A stretch of DNA of 6,606 nt from Chromatiaceae bacterium. GTDB lineage: Bacteria; Pseudomonadota; Gammaproteobacteria; Chromatiales; Chromatiaceae. How positions within the stretch are numbered: position 1 is the stretch's first letter; each line of letters begins with the position of its first letter. Below, one piece after another: positions 1 to 4,968 of this stretch. The position numbers and the translations under genes were made by a program. Under the pieces are notes generated by a model, which worked only from the letters and a program-made list of their open reading frames with translations, had not been told where the DNA came from and did not search any database. Location of the stretch: assembly GCA_016880695.1 (NCBI GenBank), contig JAEHCY010000657.1, positions 1 through 6,606 on the forward strand, read 5' to 3'.

Positions 1-124
1 CAAGCTCTATGGTAAGTAGCGGAAGCCCCAGCTCTAAACGGAAAGCGCGATAGTTCTGAGTCCGCCTTGTATAACCTACCGGATTGTAGAAAGATGTGAC
101 AACCCAAAAGTCTCTGTCACCCAT
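1..124 (-). CDS. N-terminal part of an unidentified protein, cut by the window edge
   Basis: Reading leftward from an ATG at 124, the frame is open to base 1 and gives 41 residues beginning MGDRDFWVVTSFYNP and ending LGLPLLTIEL. A beta-strand-like WVVTSF followed by an Arg/Tyr-rich stretch and a second hydrophobic strand looks like a real globular N-terminus. From memory it resembles the start of some glycosyltransferase-like hypothetical proteins (VVTSxFNP, then NYxxFR, then PLLTVEL), but I cannot name a family and assign no function. An in-frame GTG at 142 is an alternative start. A GGAG (on the minus strand, about 10 nt before the ATG) is a plausible ribosome site. The next in-frame stop upstream is at 170-172. 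The gene points the same way as the dehydrogenase and cupin genes to its right but is separated from them by 361 bp and has its own FNR-like box, so it may be a separate transcription unit. Confidence 0.6.
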   Translation of the reverse strand, partial: MGDRDFWVVTSFYNPVGYTRRTQNYRAFRLELGLPLLTIEL

Positions 125-166
125 ACTCGGCCCGCTCCGCACCCTGACCCACGTCGCGGCTGACCT

Positions 167-172
167 AGGTTA
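167..172 (-). promoter_or_regulatory. Weak -10 element for the leftward gene at the window edge
   Basis: On the minus strand this reads TAACCT, matching the three most conserved positions of TATAAT. No good -35 is present, but the FNR-like box takes that position, as in activator-dependent promoters. The implied leader to the ATG at 124 is about 35 nt. This is inference from spacing only. Confidence 0.3.
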
Positions 173-193
173 CCTTGCGGGGTCAAAAAATAA

Positions 194-207
194 TTGATTA
201 GCGTCAA
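194..207 (-). promoter_or_regulatory. FNR/ANR/DNR-type operator
   Basis: The 14-mer TTGAT-TAGC-GTCAA matches the consensus TTGATnnnnATCAA of FNR-family regulators with one difference. The GTCAA half-site is a common variant in ANR/DNR sites of pseudomonads. The box centre lies about 76 bp before the ATG of the leftward gene at 124. If it acts as a class II activator site centred near -41.5, transcription would start near 159, and a weak -10 element (TAACCT, minus strand, 167-172) sits where expected. No gene to the right faces away from this box, so the leftward gene is the natural target. Control by oxygen or nitrogen oxides is inferred. Confidence 0.5.
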
Positions 208-485
208 TCACCATCATACCTGAGCATAGGAACCCCAAACCGCAATCTCCGTCCCTTTCACCCGGGCCCGGGCAATTCGTGTTGCAACCAGGGCTCAGGC
301 CCTAAGAGCGCTGGAATCCGGCACCGAATGCTGGGACTCAGATACCAAGAATCGCATGTCGAAGTGCCGGCGTCGACCTGCGATACTATTCATAACAAGG
401 CCGTAAATACCATACCAATTGTTTCTCGCTGATCGGATCCTAAGAGGAGACGCACTTGCACCTAACATGCTCCATCCTGACCTCG
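208..485. other. Intergenic region with small palindromes, no convincing gene
   Basis: This is the gap between the dehydrogenase stop codon and the FNR-like box. It holds a 12-bp palindrome CCCGGGCCCGGG (261-272), a GTTGCAAC palindrome (281-288) and a perfect 5-bp hairpin AGGGC-TCAG-GCCCT (290-303). The hairpin could help end the leftward transcript, but no T-run follows on the minus strand, so it is not called a terminator. A minus-strand frame at 295-468 (57 codons) has no recognisable features and no good ribosome site. Confidence 0.5.
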
Positions 486-1727
486 CTACAGACTGCTTGG
501 GACGATGTAGGCTCTAGCGATTTCCTGAAAAGATCGAGGTGGATCGTGCTGCTCCCGGATGAAAGCAATGGCCTGCTTGATGCCTTCTAGCCGGCGAGCC
601 CCAGCCACCAAGTAGCGTAATATGATCTCAGAAGCCCCCATCCGCATGAGCTGGAGCGCGGTCCTCCGATTCTCCAGATTTCCCACCCCTCGGGACATCA
701 GAATAGTAAGACCTGATAGCTGGATGAGATCGCTATCCAGCATTACCGGCCTCGAGCCGAAACCAAAGGGGATGCAGTGGACACCAGGGCGAAGTACTTC
801 ACTATTGAGCCATAATGAAAGCGTATTTCCCGAAGATCCGTCGAAAACAAGGTCGCACCCCTTGTCAGAAAACACGCGACGCATGCCGCACTGGATATCC
901 TTTATCGATTCCCGGGGCTCAGGGCCACCGTCGGAAACATCTCGATAGGCAGCCAATTCTTCAGCCCGCTTTGTTGTTAAGGTGAGTGTTTCGATGGCAT
1001 TTGGGGACATCTGCCGAATTGAGGAGAGTCTGTCAGGGGCTGTGTCCGCAACGAGGATTCTGGCGTCCGGAGAGGACTGGAGGAGAAGCCAAGCAGCGAG
1101 ATGCCCAGCGTAACCCGCGCCGATCAATAGCATGCGGCGCTTGCTCAACGTTTCCGGGTGACGTGTCATCGCGTTACGAACGTCCGCGAGCAGGAAAGCT
1201 AACATATAGGGCAACAAGTCCTGCTCGGAGGGCAAATCGCCGGCTTTGAAACAGACCTCGCAGGCAACGCGTGGAAGGGCGCAGAAGCGGGCAAAGGTGC
1301 CGTCCGGGGCGTGGTTTCCGTGGCCGAGGATTCTTCCCTCACCGAAATCACACTCGGTGTAACGATGCAGAACACCGCAGGCGTGGCACTCCCTCCGTTG
1401 ACACGGTAGGTGTCCCATAATGCTTACATAATCACCCGGTTGAATATCGCTGTGGGAGCCCGCCGCGGCAACGACGCGGCCGACACCTCCATTGCCGAAT
1501 ACAAAACCGCCATCGACAAGGAACTCCTGTATCCTCGGATGCAGAGCGTATGGGTGCGAGGCGAGCCAGAAGCTTCCGTGGATGGGAACGAACAACATCT
1601 CGACCAAAATCTCACCATTGATCAGAGGAGTTAGGGGCTCCTCGACAATATCCGTAACGAGCGTCTTGTGCTGCGCATCGCTCAACCTGGTCCGGATTTT
1701 CTGGTTGATGATTACCGAAGCTTTCAT
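486..1727 (-). CDS. MDR-superfamily (zinc-type alcohol dehydrogenase-like) oxidoreductase
   Basis: This 413-residue protein has the two-part layout of medium-chain dehydrogenases/reductases. The N-terminal half is the GroES-like domain, with VGRVV near 82-86 and PGDYV at 97-101. It carries a structural-zinc lobe with Cys109, Cys114, Cys117 and Cys126 (C-x4-C-x2-C-x8-C, close to the classical spacing). The Rossmann fold follows, with GxGxxG at G203-G205-G208 and an acidic residue, Asp228, at the end of the second strand, which favours NAD(H) over NADP(H). The usual catalytic-zinc ligands are not evident: the GHE motif is replaced by GNG (78-80), and HGSFW (50-54) stands where the first Cys normally lies. 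It is probably a soluble cytoplasmic redox enzyme of unknown substrate. The protein is somewhat longer than typical members (about 340-380). It starts 67 bp after the cupin gene and is probably co-transcribed with it. The ATG at 1727 has only a weak purine-rich ribosome site. Confidence 0.85.
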   Translation of the reverse strand: MKASVIINQKIRTRLSDAQHKTLVTDIVEEPLTPLINGEILVEMLFVPIHGSFWLASHPYALHPRIQEFLVDGGFVFGNGGVGRVVAAAGSHSDIQPGDYVSIMGHLPCQRRECHACGVLHRYTECDFGEGRILGHGNHAPDGTFARFCALPRVACEVCFKAGDLPSEQDLLPYMLAFLLADVRNAMTRHPETLSKRRMLLIGAGYAGHLAAWLLLQSSPDARILVADTAPDRLSSIRQMSPNAIETLTLTTKRAEELAAYRDVSDGGPEPRESIKDIQCGMRRVFSDKGCDLVFDGSSGNTLSLWLNSEVLRPGVHCIPFGFGSRPVMLDSDLIQLSGLTILMSRGVGNLENRRTALQLMRMGASEIILRYLVAGARRLEGIKQAIAFIREQHDPPRSFQEIARAYIVPSSL

Positions 1728-1794
1728 GCGGGCTTCTTTGGCGAAATAACTCTTCGTAGTTGCGGTTGCTATCGGCCTGAAAGACTGGGCGCAA

Positions 1795-2475
1795 TCAGTA
1801 CTTTTTTGTTGCCTCTTCGAGAGTAATCTTCGGCGTGCGGAATGTGGCAGGCCCTATGGCTTCAGCCGCGCGCACATCGAGGTAGATACGGCTACGAAAT
1901 GGCTTATCGGCTTCCAAACGAATCAGCTTGGTAGAAAGGAGATAGCAATCGTCAGACCTGGCGGTCAACCAGTGAATGTTGTTCTGATAGTCGGAGACGC
2001 TGGACCAGGATCCGGTTCTCGCATGTGGTTCATCGAGAGTCTGTCGAATCACCATTTCCTCGCCGCGATCTTCAAGGCGGTTGAATAGGCGTACATGGAA
2101 CTCACCAGAAACACAAAGAAAGGCCGAGACCATGCTGCTGTGGCCATGAGGTGGGATGCTGCGCCCTTGTCGGACGTGTGCCAGCTTGGTAATCAGCACG
2201 TTGGATGGTTCGAAGCCTTGGCGTTGATCCTGTGAAGGCAGATGCCCTATCGGTATGTCGCAGAAAATTTCGCCTTTGACGCCGAGATCCATCGTCGCCA
2301 TCTGGCCTGCCAGACGAGGTAGGTTGATTTCGCGCAGCAACCGCTCGAGAGGGGCCTCACCGAACAGTTTGCCCATACCTTCCTGCCACTGAAGGGGAGA
2401 GATCCGGCCGGTACCGAGGTTCTTCGAAAGCCGGTCGACTGAACCGATCCAACCGGTAAACGGGTCGGTGCGCAT
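1795..2475 (-). CDS. Cupin-fold protein with a three-histidine metal site
   Basis: This 226-residue protein has an alpha-helical N-terminal section (about 24-65) and a cupin barrel (about 90-200). Cupin motif 1 reads Gly104-x5-His110-x-His112 and ends at Gly124, but the usual glutamate is replaced (Ser117 is nearest its place). Motif 2 supplies His168 in the stretch NNIHWLTA. Three His and no Glu is the ligand set of cysteine-dioxygenase-like enzymes, although the overall sequence is not plainly one of those. From memory, cupin proteins with HGHxxMVS and DNxHWF motifs form a recognisable uncharacterised group, so the missing Glu is probably a family trait and not damage. The function is likely metal-dependent and cytoplasmic, with the substrate unknown. 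The ATG at 2475 has no clear ribosome site. Met34 (2376) is preceded by AGGAAGG and is a possible alternative start, but residues 24-33 look like part of the fold. It is the first gene of the leftward pair. Confidence 0.75.
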   Translation of the reverse strand: MRTDPFTGWIGSVDRLSKNLGTGRISPLQWQEGMGKLFGEAPLERLLREINLPRLAGQMATMDLGVKGEIFCDIPIGHLPSQDQRQGFEPSNVLITKLAHVRQGRSIPPHGHSSMVSAFLCVSGEFHVRLFNRLEDRGEEMVIRQTLDEPHARTGSWSSVSDYQNNIHWLTARSDDCYLLSTKLIRLEADKPFRSRIYLDVRAAEAIGPATFRTPKITLEEATKKY

Positions 2476-2520
2476 ATACTGTTTTTGGCTTTCAGCTTCA
2501 GCGTCTTACCAACGGCAAGG

Positions 2521-2536
2521 GCCAAAGGCCTTTGGC
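2521..2536. promoter_or_regulatory. Perfect 16-bp palindrome, candidate operator of the cupin/dehydrogenase pair
   Basis: GCCAAAGGCCTTTGGC is identical to its own reverse complement. It lies 46-61 bp upstream of the cupin ATG, where a dimeric regulator controlling the leftward operon would be expected to bind. No regulator gene is in the window, and I do not recognise the site as that of a known family. Confidence 0.4.
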
Positions 2537-2841
2537 GCCGATAACGCTATCAGGTCACGGAGATTTGTGCCCATGCTGGTCGTGTCCGTATTCAATGGAG
2601 GCACCAAGCGACCTCCGCGTTGGATGGGTTCTCCCTCAGGCGCCATCGTGACGGTGTTGCGGCGACCACGCGGGTTGAGAGAGGCTCGCCAACCTGGAGA
2701 GTTCCCACAAAGAGAGCGCATAGCCAGTAATGGTGGGCTGGGGAAGGGAGCGGGAGCTTCAAACGCGCCTTACACCGGACACCGAGCGCTTTGTCTGCGG
2801 ATAGCAGATCCAACCGAGAGGCTATGCAAACGAGTAAAAAT

Positions 2842-2856
2842 AGCATCGAAGATGCT
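2842..2856. repeat. Hairpin, 6-bp stem
   Basis: AGCATC-GAA-GATGCT is a perfect 6-bp stem with a three-base loop. On the plus strand it is followed by TTC, too short a T-run for a confident terminator. It is the first of several hairpins that follow in order. Confidence 0.5.
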
Positions 2857-2909
2857 TTCAAACAAGGCTGGCGCTGGCACTTGGCAGCGGTAGCTTGGTT
2901 TCTAGCGGA

Positions 2910-2922
2910 GCCGCTTCGCGGC
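2910..2922. repeat. Hairpin GCCGC-TTC-GCGGC
   Basis: This is a perfect 5-bp GC stem with a three-base loop. The preceding bases AGCGG (2904-2908) can instead pair with CCGCT (2911-2915), so two mutually exclusive folds are possible here. Confidence 0.45.
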
Positions 2923-2936
2923 CCGACGGCGGCAAG

Positions 2937-2956
2937 GCGGTTTTCGGGAAAACCGC
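2937..2956. repeat. Strong hairpin, 8-9 bp perfect stem
   Basis: GCGGTTTTCGGGAAAACCGC forms an 8-bp perfect stem with a CGGG loop, or 9 bp with a two-base loop. No T-run follows on either strand, so it does not look like an intrinsic terminator. It is the strongest simple hairpin of the cluster. Confidence 0.6.
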
Positions 2957-2980
2957 TGTGTGCTCCTAAGATCTTCGTTT

Positions 2981-3065
2981 GCGGCTCGCAAATGGCATTA
3001 AGCCGCTGCTTAGGTCGAACCAGCTGGGGACCCGTTGTGCGATCCCGCAATCGCAGGGTCGGGTC
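2981..3065. repeat. Hairpin plus nested two-stem structure
   Basis: GCGGCT (2981-2986) pairs perfectly with AGCCGC (3001-3006). Just after it, GACCCG (3029-3034) pairs with CGGGTC (3060-3065). That outer stem encloses a second perfect stem, TGCGAT (3038-3043) with ATCGCA (3050-3055), closing a six-base loop. The nested helices with a small internal loop resemble an RNA domain more than a protein-binding site. No known RNA family was recognised. Confidence 0.4.
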
Positions 3066-3186
3066 ACGAGTAACTGCCGATAGCGGTGTCACCCTTCGTC
3101 GTCCGTGTTGCGGTCTGGAAGAATCGGATCTTCTCGTGGTGGAGGCGTGCGAAGCCGCCGTTTACGCTAAAGATGCCGCAGTGGTT

Positions 3187-3195
3187 AAAGGAGGT
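3187..3195 (+). promoter_or_regulatory. Orphan perfect Shine-Dalgarno sequence
   Basis: AAAGGAGGT is an ideal ribosome site. The only start codon nearby is a GTG at 3206, which is stopped two codons later (GTG GCA TAG). It may mark a decayed gene start or be chance. Confidence 0.3.
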
Positions 3196-3450
3196 CGAAA
3201 CCTTAGTGGCATAGGGGCCGTAGCAGCCTTCGCACCCTCCGCACCCTATATTGTTCCTCCCTGCTCCGCTCGGGGCGCGGTGCGGTCCTTGTGGCAAGCC
3301 TTTCGGTACTGATGCCAGAGTCTATCGCGCTTGCCTCCGCTCGTGGCTTAATCGGCGTGGCAGGACCGGGAGTCTGCGCTGCCGTGCGCGGGCCTGCATC
3401 CGCCATTGGGGCATCTGCTTAACTCTTGGGGACCCACCTGGAGGTTGTCG

Positions 3451-3789
3451 ATGCCTAGGCTCGCTCAAGGCATCATCGCGCTGTTGCTGATCTACACTGC
3501 CGCCTGCACGGCGGTCTTCATCCTCCAACGCAAGCTGCAGTACCTGCCCGACGCGACACCGATGCCACCGCCCGCGGATGCCGGTCTAGCGCGCGGCGTT
3601 GCCGAGGAGTTGACGAGGAGCCAATGCGCGCGTTTGTGCGTGGTGCCTTATCGTTGCCGCCCTGAGGTATCTGCATGCGCGCAGAACAGCCCCCAATTGG
3701 TCCACAATTGCCACTTGATAGCCGAAGTTTGGCCATCAACTGCTCTGACGGCGGTTACGCTCGGGCAGAAACCGTGCTCAGGATCGTAG
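3451..3789 (+). pseudogene. N-terminal stump of a membrane-anchored alpha/beta hydrolase
   Basis: The ATG at 3451 follows a good ribosome site (GGAGG, 3440-3444, 6-nt spacing). The first 55 or so residues look like a genuine N-terminus. A hydrophobic anchor (about 7-25) is followed by LQRKLQYLPD (27-34) and a Pro/Ala-rich link to GLARGVAEEL (45-54). This is the usual opening of BEM46/YfhR-like alpha/beta hydrolases, proteins of about 270-300 residues anchored in the inner membrane with an N-terminal signal anchor. After about base 3615 the likeness stops. The frame runs on with Cys- and Ser-rich sequence to a stop at 3789, and the G-x-S-x-G nucleophile elbow and the Asp/His of the catalytic triad are absent. 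I infer truncation by deletion or recombination near 3615. The family call rests on the N-terminus alone. Confidence 0.55.
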
Positions 3790-3897
3790 CCCGCTGACGC
3801 AGATTTCCCCCGTCGTCTCTGACACAATACCGCACAGGGTCCTCGCCCCAAGGCTTGGCCGGCGAGGCATTGCAAATACGCTCAGGAGACCTGGTTC
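3616..3897. other. Junction and leader region before the arn genes
   Basis: This stretch begins where hydrolase similarity ends and runs to the start of the decarboxylase gene. It contains CCAATTGG and CAATTG palindromes (3692-3710), then an imperfect inverted repeat at 3715-3739. Short frames on the minus strand (for example 3648-3875) have no recognisable domain. A frame reading FGYQVAIVDQLGAV on the minus strand across about 3680-3735 could be a coding relic but matches nothing I can name. The promoter of the arn pair should lie here, but no clear -35/-10 pair was found. Confidence 0.4.
3715..3739. repeat. 25-nt inverted repeat TTGATAGCC...GGCCATCAA
   Basis: The two 9-base arms match at eight of nine positions around a seven-base centre (GAAGTTT). 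It lies about 160 bp upstream of the decarboxylase start and could be an operator, a hairpin in the leader, or a relic of the junction. The outer TTGAT/ATCAA halves recall an FNR site, but their spacing (15 nt instead of 4) rules that out. Confidence 0.4.
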
Positions 3898-4947
3898 ATG
3901 AAAGTCCTCATCCTCGGTGTGAACGGTTTCATCGGCCATCACCTCTCCCACCGCATCATCGCCAGCACCGATTGGGAGGTCTTCGGCATGGACATGCAGT
4001 CGGAGCGGGTGGGGGATTTGCTGGAGGAGAAGCGCTTCCACTTCTGCGAGGGCGATATCACCATCAACAAGGAGTGGATTGAGTACCACATCAAAAAGTG
4101 CGATGTGGTGCTGCCGTTGGTGGCCATCGCCACGCCGGCCACCTATGTCAAAGACCCCCTAGCGGTGTTCGAGCTCGACTTCGAGGCGAACCTGCCCATC
4201 GTGCGGGCCTGCGTCCGCCATCGCAAGCGGGTGCTGTTTCCCTCCACCTCGGAGGTCTACGGCATGTGCCCCGATCCGGCATTCCACCCCTACGAGTCGC
4301 CGCTGGTGCTCGGCCCCATCACCAAGCCGCGCTGGATCTACTCCTGCGCCAAGCAGCTCCTCGACCGGGTGATCGCCGCCTACGGCGACAAGGAGGGGCT
4401 CGACTACACCCTGTTCCGGCCCTTCAACTGGATCGGCTCGGGGCTCGACAGCCTGCATGCCCCCAAGGAGGGCAGCTCGCGGGTGGTGACCCAGTTCCTC
4501 GGACACATCGCCCGCGGCGAGCCCATCAAGCTGGTGGACGGCGGGCGCCAGCGCCGCAGCTTCACCGATGTCTCCGACGGGGTCTCGGCGCTGATGCGCA
4601 TCATCGAGAACCGCGCCGGACAGGCCAGCGGCAAGATCTACAACATCGGCAACCCCGCCAACGACCTCTCGGTGCGCGAGCTGGCCGAGCTGATGGTGGA
4701 GATCGCCCGGGCGTTTCCCGAGTACCGGCGCGGCGCCGAGCGGGCGGCGCTGCTGGAGGTCTCCTCCGATACCTACTACGGCAAAGGCTATCAGGACATC
4801 CAGACCCGGGTCCCCTGGATCGGAAACACCTGTGAGGAGCTGCAATGGGAGCCCAAGGTGCCCATCCGGGAGGCGCTTCGCAACATCTTCGAGGCCTATC
4901 GCCACGAGGTGGCCGATGCCAGGGCGCTGATCGACGAGGCGGACTGA
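3898..4947 (+). CDS. arnA: UDP-glucuronate decarboxylase, ArnA C-terminal type (UDP-4-keto-pentose synthase)
   Basis: This 349-residue protein aligns over its length with the dehydrogenase half of E. coli ArnA. It oxidises and decarboxylates UDP-glucuronate to UDP-4-keto-pentose, the first committed step of L-Ara4N synthesis for lipid A, in the cytoplasm. It is an extended short-chain dehydrogenase with an NAD-binding GxxGxxG at Gly7-Gly10-Gly13. The active-site residues are kept: Thr117-Ser118-Glu119 (STSEVYG), Tyr148 and Lys152 (YxxxK), and Arg304 in GKGYQDIQTR, matching ArnA Ser433, Glu434, Tyr463, Lys467 and Arg619, the last needed for decarboxylation. The ArnA formyltransferase domain is absent, and the start is native, with AGGAG at 3884-3888 and a 9-nt spacer, so this is a stand-alone form and not a truncation. 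Some stand-alone homologues are called bifunctional UDP-4-keto-pentose/UDP-xylose synthase. The stop codon overlaps the next ATG, and arnD follows in the same unit. Confidence 0.93.
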   Translation: MKVLILGVNGFIGHHLSHRIIASTDWEVFGMDMQSERVGDLLEEKRFHFCEGDITINKEWIEYHIKKCDVVLPLVAIATPATYVKDPLAVFELDFEANLPIVRACVRHRKRVLFPSTSEVYGMCPDPAFHPYESPLVLGPITKPRWIYSCAKQLLDRVIAAYGDKEGLDYTLFRPFNWIGSGLDSLHAPKEGSSRVVTQFLGHIARGEPIKLVDGGRQRRSFTDVSDGVSALMRIIENRAGQASGKIYNIGNPANDLSVRELAELMVEIARAFPEYRRGAERAALLEVSSDTYYGKGYQDIQTRVPWIGNTCEELQWEPKVPIREALRNIFEAYRHEVADARALIDEAD

Positions 4948-4967
4948 TGGCAGCACCCACCCTCTAG
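4947..4967 (+). other. Six-codon minicistron (MAAPTL) coupling arnA-type gene and arnD
   Basis: The decarboxylase stop overlaps an ATG as TGATG. That ATG opens a frame of six codons, MAAPTL, ending in TAG at 4965-4967, one base before the arnD ATG. Ribosomes ending the upstream gene could restart here and again at arnD. The arrangement is directly visible; its use is inferred. Confidence 0.4.
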
Positions 4968-4968
4968 C

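Larger units (their letters stand above)
2476..3450. other. Long gene-free, probably degenerate region
   Basis: This 975-bp stretch separates the leftward cupin gene from the rightward hydrolase stump. Several frames stay open for 70-175 codons on both strands (for example 2791-3312 plus and 2592-3092 minus). They overlap one another, are rich in Arg, Cys and Ser with no ordered hydrophobic pattern, and lack good start signals, so I do not call them. The region holds a 16-bp palindrome (2521-2536), a hairpin cluster (2842-3065), a weak 5-bp hairpin (3118-3133), a tandem CGCACCCT pair (3231-3247) and an orphan Shine-Dalgarno sequence (3187-3195). No tRNA, rRNA, transposase or insertion-sequence end was recognised. 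It may be decayed mobile DNA or contain an uncharacterised RNA. Confidence 0.5.

Noticed and set aside
295..468. 57-codon minus-strand frame between the dehydrogenase and the edge gene
   Set aside because: The predicted peptide is unremarkable, has no good ribosome site and no recognisable motif. It falls in a gap that open frames of this size often fill by chance.
445..595. AAGAGGAGA ribosome-like site followed by a TTG start on the plus strand
   Set aside because: The frame runs antisense into the dehydrogenase gene and ends after about 45 codons.
1612..1794. 60-codon minus-strand frame bridging the cupin-dehydrogenase gap
   Set aside because: It overlaps the dehydrogenase start in another frame and shows no domain. 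The first codons look fairly natural but cannot be supported as a gene.
2937..2956. Strong hairpin as an intrinsic terminator
   Set aside because: No T-run follows on either strand, and no gene ends close to it.
2592..3092. 166-codon minus-strand frame in the gene-free zone
   Set aside because: No domain, no start signal, irregular composition, and overlap with the plus-strand frame.
3187..3210. Complement of AAAGGAGG as a 16S rRNA 3'-end fragment
   Set aside because: Only the eight anti-Shine-Dalgarno bases match. The neighbouring bases do not follow the 16S rRNA end.
3231..3247. Tandem CGCACCCT pair as a CRISPR or iteron start
   Set aside because: Only two copies of an eight-base word, with no spacing pattern.
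2791..3312. 173-codon plus-strand frame in the gene-free zone
   Set aside because: It crosses the hairpin cluster, overlaps long frames on the other strand, is rich in Arg, Cys and Ser, and has no ribosome site or domain. A stretch reading ESDLLVV recalls group II intron reverse-transcriptase leaders, but nothing else does.
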